A stretch of DNA of 64,000 nt, from contig NW_027478907.1 in assembly GCF_051014685.1 (NCBI RefSeq), forward strand, positions 186,001 through 250,000, given 5' to 3'. Origin of the DNA: Ptiloglossa arizonensis (lineage: Eukaryota > Arthropoda > Insecta > Hymenoptera > Colletidae). Under the pieces are notes generated by a model. The model had not been told where the DNA came from. It saw only the letters and a program-made list of their open reading frames with translations, and ran no database searches. A program made the translations under genes and the position numbers. Numbering within the stretch: the stretch's first letter is position 1; each line of letters starts with the position of its first letter. Shown here in pieces: positions 13,460 to 25,319 of this stretch.

Positions 13460-14875
13460 GAATAACTGGAACGGCCTAGGGGAAAACTACACACACCGTT
13501 GTAATCGGGCGAGCTTCTACTTTCAGATGCAACAGAAATTTTGCGGATTGGTCAATCCGTTCGCTCGATATGGCACTTTGGAGGTAAGAAACGCTTGAGA
13601 AACTCAAAATTTTCGCAGTCCTGATGCCCGAAACGAATAACTAGGACTGCCTAGGGGAAAAGTGCGCATACCGTTGTAATCGGGCGAGTTTCTACTTTCA
13701 GATGCAACAGAAATTTTGCGGATTGATCAATCCGTTCGCGAGTTATGGCAGTTTGGAGATAAGAAACGCTTGAGAAACTCAAAATTTTCGAAGTTCTGAT
13801 GCTCGAAACGAATGACTAGAACGGCCTAGGGGAGAAGCACGCATACCGTTGTAATCGGGCGAGTTTCTGCTTTCAGATGCAACAGAAATCATGCGGATTG
13901 GTCAATCGGTTCGCGAGATATGGCCGTTTGGATGTAAGAAGCGCTTGAGAAACTCAAAATTTTCGCAGTTCTGATGCTCGAAACGAATAACTAGAACGGC
14001 CCAGGGGAAAAGTGCGCATACCGTTGTAATCGGGCGAGTTTCTACTTTCAAATGCAACAGAAATTTTGCGGATTGTTCAATCCGTTCGCGTGATATGGCA
14101 GTTTGGAGGTAAGAAACGATTGAGAAACTCAAAATTTTCGCAGTTCTGATGCTCGAAACGAATAACTGGAACGGTCTAGTGGAAAACTACACATACCGTT
14201 GTAAACAGGCGAGTTTCTACTTTCAGATGAAACAGAAATTTTGCGGATTGGTCAATCCGTTCGCGAGATGTGGCTGTTTGGAGGTAAGATACGCTTGAGA
14301 AACTCAAAATTTTCACAGTTCTGATGCTCGAAGCGAATAACTAGAACGGCCTAGGGGAAAAGTACGCATACCGATGTAATCGGGCGAGTTTCTACTTTCA
14401 GATGCAACAGAAATTTTTCGGATTGGTCGATCCGTTCGCGAGATGTGGCAGTTTGGAAGTAAGAAACGCTTGAGAAACTCAAAATTTTCGCAGTTCTGAT
14501 GCTCGAAACGAATGACTAGAACGGCCTAGGGGAGAAGCACGCATACCGTTGTAATCGGGCGAGTTTCTACTTTCAGATGCAACAGAAATCATGCGGATTG
14601 GTCAATCGGTTCGCGAGATATGGCCGTTTGGATGTAAGAAACGCTTGAGAAACTCAAAATTTTCGCAGTTCTGATGCTCGAAACGAATAACTAGAACGGC
14701 CCAGGGGAAAAGTGCGCATACAATTGTAATCGGGCGAGTTTCTACTTTCAAATGCAACAGAAATTTTGCGGATTGGGCATTCCGTTCGCGAGATGTGGCA
14801 GTTTGGAGGTAAGAAACGCTTGAGAAACTCAAAATTTTCGCAGTTCTGATGCTCGACACGAATGACTAGAACGGC
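13460..14875 (+). repeat. Eight-unit block, copy 1 of an 11-unit-offset duplication
   Basis: Matches 15,385-16,800 at an offset of 1,925 bp. Shared private variants are GAGCTTCTAC, GGCACTTTGG, TTTCGAAGTTC, AAGAAGCGC and GTAAACAGGCG. A short patch at about 13,617-13,660 differs between the copies (CAGTCCTGATGCCCG and CTAGGACTGCC here), which looks like local conversion. Confidence 0.85.
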
Positions 14876-15384
14876 CTAGGGGAAAAGTGCGCATACCGTT
14901 GTAATCAGGCGAGTTTCTACTTTCAGATGCAACAGAAATTTTGCGGATTGGTCAATCCGTTCGCGAGATATGGCAGTTTGGAGATAAGAAACGCTTGAGA
15001 ATCTCAAAATTTTCAACGTTCTGATGCTCGAAACGAATAACTAGAACGGCCTAGGGGAAAATTACGCATACCGTTGTAATCGGGCGAGTTTCAGCTTTCA
15101 GATGCAACAGAAATTTTGCGGATTGGTCAATCCGTTCGCGATATATGGCAGTTTGGATGTAAGAAACGCTTGAGAAACTCAAGATTTGCGCAGTTCTGAT
15201 GCTCGAAACGAATAACTAGAACGGCCTAGGGGAAAAGTGCGCATACCGTTGTAATCCGGCGAGTTTCTATTTTCAGATGCAACAGAAATTTTGAGGATTG
15301 GTCAATCCGTTCGCGAGATATGGCAGTTTGGAGCTAAGAAACGCTTGAGAAACTCAAAATTTTCGCAGTTCTGATGCTCGACAC
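14876..15384 (+). repeat. Three variant units between duplicated blocks
   Basis: Units with unusual variants (TTTCAACGTTC, GTTTCAGCTTTC, CTCAAGATTTGCGC, GTAATCCGGCG, TTTTGAGGATTG). Similar variants reappear only far to the right, near 57,240-57,700 and 63,480-63,600, which links the two ends of the window. Confidence 0.7.
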
Positions 15385-16800
15385 GAATGACTGGAACGGC
15401 CTAGGGGAAAACTACACACACCGTTGTAATCGGGCGAGCTTCTACTTTCAGATGCAACAGAAATTTTGCGGATTGGTCAATCCGTTCGCTCGATATGGCA
15501 CTTTGGAGGTAAGAAACGCTTGAGAAACTCAAAATTTGCGCAGTTCTGATGCTCGAAACGAATAACTAGAACGGCCTAGGGGAAAAGTGCGCATACCGTT
15601 GTAATCGGGCGAGTTTCTACTTTCAGATGCAACAGAAATTTTGCGGATTGATCAATCCGTTCGCGAGTTATGGCAGTTTGGAGATAAGAAACGCTTGAGA
15701 AACTCAAAATTTTCGAAGTTCTGATGCTCGAAACGAATGACTAGAACGGCCTAGGGGAGAAGCACGCATACCGTTGTAATCGGGCGAGTTTCTGCTTTCA
15801 GATGCAACAGAAATCATGCGGATTGGTCAATCGGTTCGCGAGATATGGCCGTTTGGATGTAAGAAGCGCTTGAGAAACTCAAAATTTTCGCAGTTCTGAT
15901 GCTCGAAACGAATAACTAGAACGGCCCAGGGGAAAAGTGCGCATACCGTTGTAATCGGGCGAGTTTCTACTTTCAAATGCAACAGAAATTTTGCGGATTG
16001 TTCAATCCGTTCGCGTGATATGGCAGTTTGGAGGTAAGAAACGATTGAGAAACTCAAAATTTTCGCAGTTCTGATGCTCGAAACGAATAACTGGAACGGT
16101 CTAGTGGAAAACTACACATACCGTTGTAAACAGGCGAGTTTCTACTTTCAGATGAAACAGAAATTTTGCGGATTGGTCAATCCGTTCGCGAGATGTGGCT
16201 GTTTGGAGGTAAGATACGCTTGAGAAACTCAAAATTTTCACAGTTCTGATGCTCGAAGCGAATAACTAGAACGGCCTAGGGGAAAAGTACGCATACCGAT
16301 GTAATCGGGCGAGTTTCTACTTTCAGATGCAACAGAAATTTTTCGGATTGGTCGATCCGTTCGCGAGATGTGGCAGTTTGGAAGTAAGAAACGCTTGAGA
16401 AACTCAAAATTTTCGCAGTTCTGATGCTCGAAACGAATGACTAGAACGGCCTAGGGGAGAAGCACGCATACCGTTGTAATCGGGCGAGTTTCTACTTTCA
16501 GATGCAACAGAAATCATGCGGATTGGTCAATCGGTTCGCGAGATATGGCCGTTTGGATGTAAGAAACGCTTGAGAAACTCAAAATTTTCGCAGTTCTGAT
16601 GCTCGAAACGAATAACTAGAACGGCCCAGGGGAAAAGTGCGCATACAATTGTAATCGGGCGAGTTTCTACTTTCAAATGCAACAGAAATTTTGCGGATTG
16701 GGCATTCCGTTCGCGAGATGTGGCAGTTTGGAGGTAAGAAACGCTTGAGAAACTCAAAATTTTCGCAGTTCTGATGCTCGACACGAATGACTAGAACGGC
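15385..16800 (+). repeat. Eight-unit block, copy 2
   Basis: Copy of 13,460-14,875. Its last part, from about 16,260, is also the beginning of the 12-unit HOR family that follows, so the HOR seems to have been seeded from this block. Confidence 0.85.
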
Positions 16801-18540
16801 CTAGGGGAGAAGAACGCATACCGTTGTAATGGGGCGAGTTTCTACTTTCAGATGCAACAGAAATTTTGCGGATTGGTCAATCCGTTCGAGAGATATGGCA
16901 GTTTCGAAGTAAGAAACGCTTGAGAAACTCAAAATTTTCGCAGTTCTGATGCTCGAAACGAATAACTAGAACGACCTAGGGGAAAACTACACCTACCGTT
17001 GTAATCGGGCCAGTTTCTTCTTTCAGATGCAACAGAAATTTTGCGGATTGGTCAATCCGTTCGCGAGATATGGCAGTTTGGAGGTAAGAAACGCTTGAGA
17101 AACTCAAAATTTTCGCAGTTCTGATGCTCGACACGAATAACTAGAACGGCCTAGGGGAAAAGTGCGCATACCGTTGTAATCGGGCGAGTTTCTACTTTCA
17201 GATGCAACAGAAATTTTGCGGATTGATCAATCCGTTCGCTAGATATGGCAGTTTGGAAATAAGAAACGCTTGAGAAACTCAAAATTTTCGCAGTTCTGAT
17301 GCTCGAAACGAATGACTAGAACGGCCTAGGGGAGAAGAACGCATACCGTTGTAATGGGGCGAGTTTCTACTTTCAGATGCAACAGAAATTTTGCGGATTG
17401 ATCAATCCGTGCGCGAGATATGGCAGTTTGGATATAAGAAACGCTTGAGAAACTCAAAATTTTCGCAGTTCTGATGCTCGAAACGAATAACTAGAACGGC
17501 CTAGGGGAAAACTACACCTACCGTTGTAATCGGGCAAGTTTCTACTTTCAGATGCAACAGAAATTTTGCGGATTGGTCAATCCGTTCGCGAGATATGACA
17601 GTTTGGAGGTAAGAAACGCTTGAGAAACTCAAAATTTTCGCAGTTCTGATGCTCGACACGAATAACTAAAACGGCCTAGGGGAAAAGTACGCATACCGTT
17701 GTAATCAGGCGAGTTTCTACTTTCAGATGCAACAGAAATTTTGCGGATTAGTCAATCCGTTCGCGAGATATGGCAGTTTGGAGGTAAGAAACGCTTGAGA
17801 AACTCAAAATTTTCGCCGTTCTGATGCTCGAAACGAATAACTAGAACGGCCTAGGGGAAAAGTACGCATACCGTTGTAATCGGGCGAGTTTCTACTTTCA
17901 GATGCAACAGAAATTTTGCGGATTGGTCAATCCGTTCGCGAGATATGGCAGTTTGGAGGTAAGAAACGCTTGAGATACTCAAAATTTGCGCAGTTCTGAT
18001 GCTCGAGACGAATAACTAGAACGGCCTAGGGGAAAAGTGCGCACACCGTTGTAATGGGGCGAGTTTCTACTTTCAGTTGCAACAGAAATTTTGCGGATTG
18101 ATAAATCCGTTCGCGAGATATGGCTGTTTGGATGTACGAAACGCTTGAGAATCTCAAAATTTTCGCAGTTCTGATGCTCGACACGAATAACTAGAACGGC
18201 CCAGGGGAAAAGTACGCTTACCGTTGTAATCGGGCGAGTTTCTACTTTCAAATGCAACAGAAATTTTGCGGATTGATCAATCCGTTCGCGAGATATGGCA
18301 GTTTGGATATAAGAAACGCTTGAGAAACTCAAAATTTTCGCAGTTCTGATGCTCGAAACGAATAACTAGAACGGCCTAGGGGAAAAGTACGCATACCGAT
18401 GTAATCGGGCGAGTTTCTACTTTCAGATGCAACAGAAATTTTTCGGATTGGTCGATCCGTTCGCGAGATGTGGCAGTTTGGAAGTAAGAAACGCTTGAGA
18501 AACTCAAAATTTTCGCAGTTCTGATGCTCGAAACGAATGA
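16441..18540 (+). repeat. 12-unit HOR, family D copy 1 (2,100 bp)
   Basis: Twelve different units repeated as a block at offset 2,100. Comparing with 18,541-20,640 by eye I found only a few differences: GGGCAAG against GGGCGAG near 17,535, TGGCTGT against TGGCAGT near 18,124, and a divergent final unit from about 18,400. The first unit has GGGGAGAAGCACGC followed by the AAATCATGCGG variant. The matching block begins slightly earlier, near 16,260. Confidence 0.9.
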
Positions 18541-20640
18541 CTAGAACGGCCTAGGGGAGAAGCACGCATACCGTTGTAATCGGGCGAGTTTCTACTTTCA
18601 GATGCAACAGAAATCATGCGGATTGGTCAATCGGTTCGCGAGATATGGCCGTTTGGATGTAAGAAACGCTTGAGAAACTCAAAATTTTCGCAGTTCTGAT
18701 GCTCGAAACGAATAACTAGAACGGCCCAGGGGAAAAGTGCGCATACAATTGTAATCGGGCGAGTTTCTACTTTCAAATGCAACAGAAATTTTGCGGATTG
18801 GGCATTCCGTTCGCGAGATGTGGCAGTTTGGAGGTAAGAAACGCTTGAGAAACTCAAAATTTTCGCAGTTCTGATGCTCGACACGAATGACTAGAACGGC
18901 CTAGGGGAGAAGAACGCATACCGTTGTAATGGGGCGAGTTTCTACTTTCAGATGCAACAGAAATTTTGCGGATTGGTCAATCCGTTCGAGAGATATGGCA
19001 GTTTCGAAGTAAGAAACGCTTGAGAAACTCAAAATTTTCGCAGTTCTGATGCTCGAAACGAATAACTAGAACGACCTAGGGGAAAACTACACCTACCGTT
19101 GTAATCGGGCCAGTTTCTTCTTTCAGATGCAACAGAAATTTTGCGGATTGGTCAATCCGTTCGCGAGATATGGCAGTTTGGAGGTAAGAAACGCTTGAGA
19201 AACTCAAAATTTTCGCAGTTCTGATGCTCGACACGAATAACTAGAACGGCCTAGGGGAAAAGTGCGCATACCGTTGTAATCGGGCGAGTTTCTACTTTCA
19301 GATGCAACAGAAATTTTGCGGATTGATCAATCCGTTCGCTAGATATGGCAGTTTGGAAATAAGAAACGCTTGAGAAACTCAAAATTTTCGCAGTTCTGAT
19401 GCTCGAAACGAATGACTAGAACGGCCTAGGGGAGAAGAACGCATACCGTTGTAATGGGGCGAGTTTCTACTTTCAGATGCAACAGAAATTTTGCGGATTG
19501 ATCAATCCGTGCGCGAGATATGGCAGTTTGGATATAAGAAACGCTTGAGAAACTCAAAATTTTCGCAGTTCTGATGCTCGAAACGAATAACTAGAACGGC
19601 CTAGGGGAAAACTACACCTACCGTTGTAATCGGGCGAGTTTCTACTTTCAGATGCAACAGAAATTTTGCGGATTGGTCAATCCGTTCGCGAGATATGACA
19701 GTTTGGAGGTAAGAAACGCTTGAGAAACTCAAAATTTTCGCAGTTCTGATGCTCGACACGAATAACTAAAACGGCCTAGGGGAAAAGTACGCATACCGTT
19801 GTAATCAGGCGAGTTTCTACTTTCAGATGCAACAGAAATTTTGCGGATTAGTCAATCCGTTCGCGAGATATGGCAGTTTGGAGGTAAGAAACGCTTGAGA
19901 AACTCAAAATTTTCGCCGTTCTGATGCTCGAAACGAATAACTAGAACGGCCTAGGGGAAAAGTACGCATACCGTTGTAATCGGGCGAGTTTCTACTTTCA
20001 GATGCAACAGAAATTTTGCGGATTGGTCAATCCGTTCGCGAGATATGGCAGTTTGGAGGTAAGAAACGCTTGAGATACTCAAAATTTGCGCAGTTCTGAT
20101 GCTCGAGACGAATAACTAGAACGGCCTAGGGGAAAAGTGCGCACACCGTTGTAATGGGGCGAGTTTCTACTTTCAGTTGCAACAGAAATTTTGCGGATTG
20201 ATAAATCCGTTCGCGAGATATGGCAGTTTGGATGTACGAAACGCTTGAGAATCTCAAAATTTTCGCAGTTCTGATGCTCGACACGAATAACTAGAACGGC
20301 CCAGGGGAAAAGTACGCTTACCGTTGTAATCGGGCGAGTTTCTACTTTCAAATGCAACAGAAATTTTGCGGATTGATCAATCCGTTCGCGAGATATGGCA
20401 GTTTGGATATAAGAAACGCTTGAGAAACTCAAAATTTTCGCAGTTCTGATGCTCGAAACGAATAACTAGAACGGCCTAGGGGAAAAGTACGCATACCGTT
20501 GTAATCGGGCGAGTTTCTACTTTCAGATGCAACAGAAATTTTGCGGATTAGTCAATCCGTTCGCGAGATATGGCAGTTTGGAGGTACGAAACGCTTGAGA
20601 AACTCAAAATTTTCGCAGTTCTGATGCTCGAAACGAATGA
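18541..20640 (+). repeat. 12-unit HOR, family D copy 2 (2,100 bp)
   Basis: Near-identical to the preceding copy. In its last unit (about 20,475-20,620) GGATTAGTC and GAGGTACGAA replace the TTTCGGATTGGTCG type found at the end of copy 1; the same replacement is in copy 4. Confidence 0.9.
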
Positions 20641-22040
20641 CTAGAACGGCCTAGGGGAGAAGCACGCATACCGTTGTAATCGGGCGAGTTTCTACTTTCA
20701 GATGCAACAGAAATCATGCGGATTGGTCAATCGGTTCGCGAGATATGGCCGTTTGGATGTAAGAAACGCTTGAGAAACTCAAAATTTTCGCAGTTCTGAT
20801 GCTCGAAACGAATAACTAGAACGGCCCAGGGGAAAAGTGCGCATACAATTGTAATCGGGCGAGTTTCTACTTTCAAATGCAACAGAAATTTTGCGGATTG
20901 GGCATTCCGTTCGCGAGATGTGGCAGTTTGGAGGTAAGAAACGCTTGAGAAACTCAAAATTTTCGCAGTTCTGATGCTCGACACGAATGACTAGAACGGC
21001 CTAGGGGAGAAGAACGCATACCGTTGTAATGGGGCGAGTTTCTACTTTCAGATGCAACAGAAATTTTGCGGATTGGTCAATCCGTTCGAGAGATATGGCA
21101 GTTTCGAAGTAAGAAACGCTTGAGAAACTCAAAATTTTCGCAGTTCTGATGCTCGAAACGAATAACTAGAACGACCTAGGGGAAAACTACACCTACCGTT
21201 GTAATCGGGCCAGTTTCTTCTTTCAGATGCAACAGAAATTTTGCGGATTGGTCAATCCGTTCGCGAGATATGGCAGTTTGGAGGTAAGAAACGCTTGAGA
21301 AACTCAAAATTTTCGCAGTTCTGATGCTCGACACGAATAACTAGAACGGCCTAGGGGAAAAGTGCGCATACCGTTGTAATCGGGCGAGTTTCTACTTTCA
21401 GATGCAACAGAAATTTTGCGGATTGATCAATCCGTTCGCTAGATATGGCAGTTTGGAAATAAGAAACGCTTGAGAAACTCAAAATTTTCGCAGTTCTGAT
21501 GCTCGAAACGAATGACTAGAACGGCCTAGGGGAGAAGAACGCATACCGTTGTAATGGGGCGAGTTTCTACTTTCAGATGCAACAGAAATTTTGCGGATTG
21601 ATCAATCCGTGCGCGAGATATGGCAGTTTGGATATAAGAAACGCTTGAGAAACTCAAAATTTTCGCAGTTCTGATGCTCGAAACGAATAACTAGAACGGC
21701 CTAGGGGAAAACTACACCTACCGTTGTAATCGGGCGAGTTTCTACTTTCAGATGCAACAGAAATTTTGCGGATTGGTCAATCCGTTCGCGAGATATGACA
21801 GTTTGGAGGTAAGAAACGCTTGAGAAACTCAAAATTTTCGCAGTTCTGATGCTCGACACGAATAACTAAAACGGCCTAGGGGAAAAGTACGCATACCGTT
21901 GTAATCAGGCGAGTTTCTACTTTCAGATGCAACAGAAATTTTGCGGATTAGTCAATCCGTTCGCGAGATATGGCAGTTTGGAGGTAAGAAACGCTTGAGA
22001 AACTCAAAATTTTCGCAGTTCTGATGCTCGAAACGAATGA
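20641..22040 (+). repeat. Shortened 8-unit HOR, family D copy 3 (1,400 bp)
   Basis: Starts as copies 1 and 2 do, but after eight units, near 22,010, it returns to the first unit of the block. Four whole units (700 bp) are missing and the 175-bp register is kept. This is the expected product of unequal exchange between homologous units. Confidence 0.9.
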
Positions 22041-24116
22041 CTAGAACGGCCTAGGGGAGAAGCACGCATACCGTTGTAATCGGGCGAGTTTCTACTTTCA
22101 GATGCAACAGAAATCATGCGGATTGGTCAATCGGTTCGCGAGATATGGCCGTTTGGATGTAAGAAACGCTTGAGAAACTCAAAATTTTCGCAGTTCTGAT
22201 GCTCGAAACGAATAACTAGAACGGCCCAGGGGAAAAGTGCGCATACAATTGTAATCGGGCGAGTTTCTACTTTCAAATGCAACAGAAATTTTGCGGATTG
22301 GGCATTCCGTTCGCGAGATGTGGCAGTTTGGAGGTAAGAAACGCTTGAGAAACTCAAAATTTTCGCAGTTCTGATGCTCGACACGAATGACTAGAACGGC
22401 CTAGGGGAGAAGAACGCATACCGTTGTAATGGGGCGAGTTTCTACTTTCAGATGCAACAGAAATTTTGCGGATTGGTCAATCCGTTCGAGAGATATGGCA
22501 GTTTCGAAGTAAGAAACGCTTGAGAAACTCAAAATTTTCGCAGTTCTGATGCTCGAAACGAATAACTAGAACGACCTAGGGGAAAACTACACCTACCGTT
22601 GTAATCGGGCCAGTTTCTTCTTTCAGATGCAACAGAAATTTTGCGGATTGGTCAATCCGTTCGCGAGATATGGCAGTTTGGAGGTAAGAAACGCTTGAGA
22701 AACTCAAAATTTTCGCAGTTCTGATGCTCGACACGAATAACTAGAACGGCCTAGGGGAAAAGTGCGCATACCGTTGTAATCGGGCGAGTTTCTACTTTCA
22801 GATGCAACAGAAATTTTGCGGATTGATCAATCCGTTCGCTAGATATGGCAGTTTGGAAATAAGAAACGCTTGAGAAACTCAAAATTTTCGCAGTTCTGAT
22901 GCTCGAAACGAATGACTAGAACGGCCTAGGGGAGAAGAACGCATACCGTTGTAATGGGGCGAGTTTCTACTTTCAGATGCAACAGAAATTTTGCGGATTG
23001 ATCAATCCGTGCGCGAGATATGGCAGTTTGGATATAAGAAACGCTTGAGAAACTCAAAATTTTCGCAGTTCTGATGCTCGAAACGAATAACTAGAACGGC
23101 CTAGGGGAAAACTACACCTACCGTTGTAATCGGGCGAGTTTCTACTTTCAGATGCAACAGAAATTTTGCGGATTGGTCAATCCGTTCGCGAGATATGACA
23201 GTTTGGAGGTAAGAAACGCTTGAGAAACTCAAAATTTTCGCAGTTCTGATGCTCGACACGAATAACTAAAACGGCCTAGGGGAAAAGTACGCATACCGTT
23301 GTAATCAGGCGAGTTTCTACTTTCAGATGCAACAGAAATTTTGCGGATTAGTCAATCCGTTCGCGAGATATGGCAGTTTGGAGGTAAGAAACGCTTGAGA
23401 AACTCAAAATTTTCGCCGTTCTGATGCTCGAAACGAATAACTAGAACGGCCTAGGGGAAAAGTACGCATACCGTTGTAATCGGGCGAGTTTCTACTTTCA
23501 GATGCAACAGAAATTTTGCGGATTGGTCAATCCGTTCGCGAGATATGGCAGTTTGGAGGTAAGAAACGCTTGAGATACTCAAAATTTGCGCAGTTCTGAT
23601 GCTCGAGACGAATAACTAGAACGGCCTAGGGGAAAAGTGCGCACACCGTTGTAATGGGGCGAGTTTCTACTTTCAGTTGCAACAGAAATTTTGCGGATTG
23701 ATAAATCCGTTCGCGAGATATGGCAGTTTGGATGTACGAAACGCTTGAGAATCTCAAAATTTTCGCAGTTCTGATGCTCGACACGAATAACTAGAACGGC
23801 CCAGGGGAAAAGTACGCTTACCGTTGTAATCGGGCGAGTTTCTACTTTCAAATGCAACAGAAATTTTGCGGATTGATCAATCCGTTCGCGAGATATGGCA
23901 GTTTGGATATAAGAAACGCTTGAGAAACTCAAAATTTTCGCAGTTCTGATGCTCGAAACGAATAACTAGAACGGCCTAGGGGAAAAGTACGCATACCGTT
24001 GTAATCGGGCGAGTTTCTACTTTCAGATGCAACAGAAATTTTGCGGATTAGTCAATCCGTTCGCGAGATATGGCAGTTTGGAGGTACGAAACGCTTGAGA
24101 AACTCAAAATTTTCGC
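22041..24116 (+). repeat. 12-unit HOR, family D copy 4
   Basis: Matches copy 2 at an offset of 3,500 bp (20 units, that is 12 plus 8) up to about 24,116, where CGCCGTTC replaces CGCAGTTC and the order of units changes. Confidence 0.9.
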
Positions 24117-24393
24117 CGTTCTGATGCTCGAAACGAATAACTAGAACGGCCTAGGGGAAAAGTACGCATACCGTTGTAATCGGGCCAGTTTCTTCTTTCA
24201 GATGCAACAGAAATTTTGCGGATTGGTCAATCCGTTCGCGAGATATGGCAGTTTGGAGGTAAGAAACGCTTGAGAAACTCAAAATTTTCGCAGTTCTGAT
24301 GCTCGACACGAATAACTAGAACGGCCTAGGGGAAAAGTGCGCATACCGTTGTAATCGGGCGAGTTTCTACTTTCAGATGCAACAGAAATTTTG

Positions 24394-24409
24394 CGGATTG
24401 ATCAATCCG
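24394..24409. repeat. Perfect 16-bp palindrome, exemplar of the GATC variant
   Basis: CGGATTGATCAATCCG equals its own reverse complement and contains a TGATCA (BclI) core. The variant recurs in many units, mostly inside the 12-unit HOR families of 16.4-35 kb and 57.7-63 kb, at fixed places within each HOR. It differs from the usual GGTC form by one base. Confidence 0.9.
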
Positions 24410-25218
24410 TTCGCTAGATATGGCAGTTTGGAAATAAGAAACGCTTGAGAAACTCAAAATTTTCGCAGTTCTGATGCTCGAAACGAATGACTAGAACGGC
24501 CTAGGGGAGAAGAACGCATACCGTTGTAATGGGGCGAGTTTCTACTTTCAGATGCAACAGAAATTTTGCGGATTGATCAATCCGTGCGCGAGATATGGCA
24601 GTTTGGATATAAGAAACGCTTGAGAAACTCAAAATTTTCGCAGTTCTGATGCTCGAAACGAATAACTAGAACGGCCTAGGGGAAAACTACACCTACCGTT
24701 GTAATCGGGCGAGTTTCTACTTTCAGATGCAACAGAAATTTTGCGGATTGGTCAATCCGTTCGCGAGATATGACAGTTTGGAGGTAAGAAACGCTTGAGA
24801 AACTCAAAATTTTCGCAGTTCTGATGCTCGACACGAATAACTAGAACGGCCTAGGGGAAAACTACACCTACCGTTGTAATCGGGCGAGTTTCTACTTTCA
24901 GATGCAACAGAAATTTTGCGGATTGGTCAATCCGTTCGCGAGATATGACAGTTTGGAGGTAAGAAACGCTTGAGAAACTCAAAATTTTCGCAGTTCTGAT
25001 GCTCGACGCGAATAACTAGAACGGCCTAGGGGAAAAGTACGCATACCGTTGTAATCGGGCGAGTTTCTACTTTCAGATGCAACAGAAATTTTGCGGATTA
25101 GTCAATCCGTTCGCGAGATATGGCAGTTTGGAGGTAAGAAACGCTTGAGAAACTCAAAATTTTCGCCGTTCTGATGCTCGAAACGAATAACTAGAACGGC
25201 CTAGGGGAAAAGTACGCA

Positions 25219-25235
25219 TACCGTTGTAATCGGGC
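25219..25235 (+). other. CENP-B-box-like motif (degenerate), shown in one unit
   Basis: The 17-mer TACCGTTGTAATCGGGC, at unit bases 20-36, matches the mammalian CENP-B box consensus YTTCGTTGGAARCGGGA at 12 of 17 positions. It matches 7 of the 9 bases usually regarded as essential; the TT of TTCG reads AC here. It recurs in most units, with variants such as ACCGATG, ACAATTG, and GGGGCG replacing CGGGCG. CENP-B is a centromeric protein derived from a pogo-like transposase, and related boxes are reported in various satellites. Because the TTCG half is imperfect in most units, binding is uncertain and chance resemblance is possible. Confidence 0.35.
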
Positions 25236-25238
25236 GAG

Positions 25239-25316
25239 TTTCTACTTTCAGATGCAACAGAAATTTTGCGGATTGGTCAATCCGTTCGCGAGATATGGCA
25301 GTTTGGAGGTAAGAAA
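25239..25316 (+). other. Exon-like segment with splice acceptor and donor matches
   Basis: TTTCTACTTTCAG, a pyrimidine-rich run ending in CAG, precedes a 57-nt stretch from 25,252 to 25,308. That stretch is followed by GTAAGAA, a close match to the donor consensus when preceded by GAG. The 57 nt are an open run of 19 codons from ATG, reading MQQKFCGLVNPFARYGSLE, and 57 is a multiple of three. Intervening segments would be 118 nt. If the plus strand were transcribed and spliced repeatedly, the frame would stay open. Against function, many units have GAGATAAG, GATATAAG or GAAATAAG, which lack the donor GT, and some have TTTCAAATG, which lacks the acceptor AG. I take this as a cryptic resemblance, not a gene. 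Confidence 0.25.
25269..25284. repeat. Short inverted repeat, CGGATT-ggtc-AATCCG
   Basis: Six-base arms surround a four-base centre at unit bases 70-85. This dyad occurs in most units. Where the centre is GATC instead of GGTC, the whole 16 bases become a perfect palindrome. Dyads in satellites can be protein sites or allow cruciform extrusion; neither is shown here. Confidence 0.85.
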
Positions 25317-25319
25317 CGC

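Noticed and set aside
17979..18332. 117-codon minus-strand frame, the longest in the window, conserved in three HOR copies
   Set aside because: Conservation is explained by the recent 2,100-bp HOR amplification; the surrounding non-open sequence is equally conserved.
25285..25301. Second CENP-B-like core at unit bases 85-101 (GTTCGCGAGATATGGCA)
   Set aside because: It has TTCG and the central A but only 10 of 17 positions overall, which is near chance for a 175-bp unit read on both strands.
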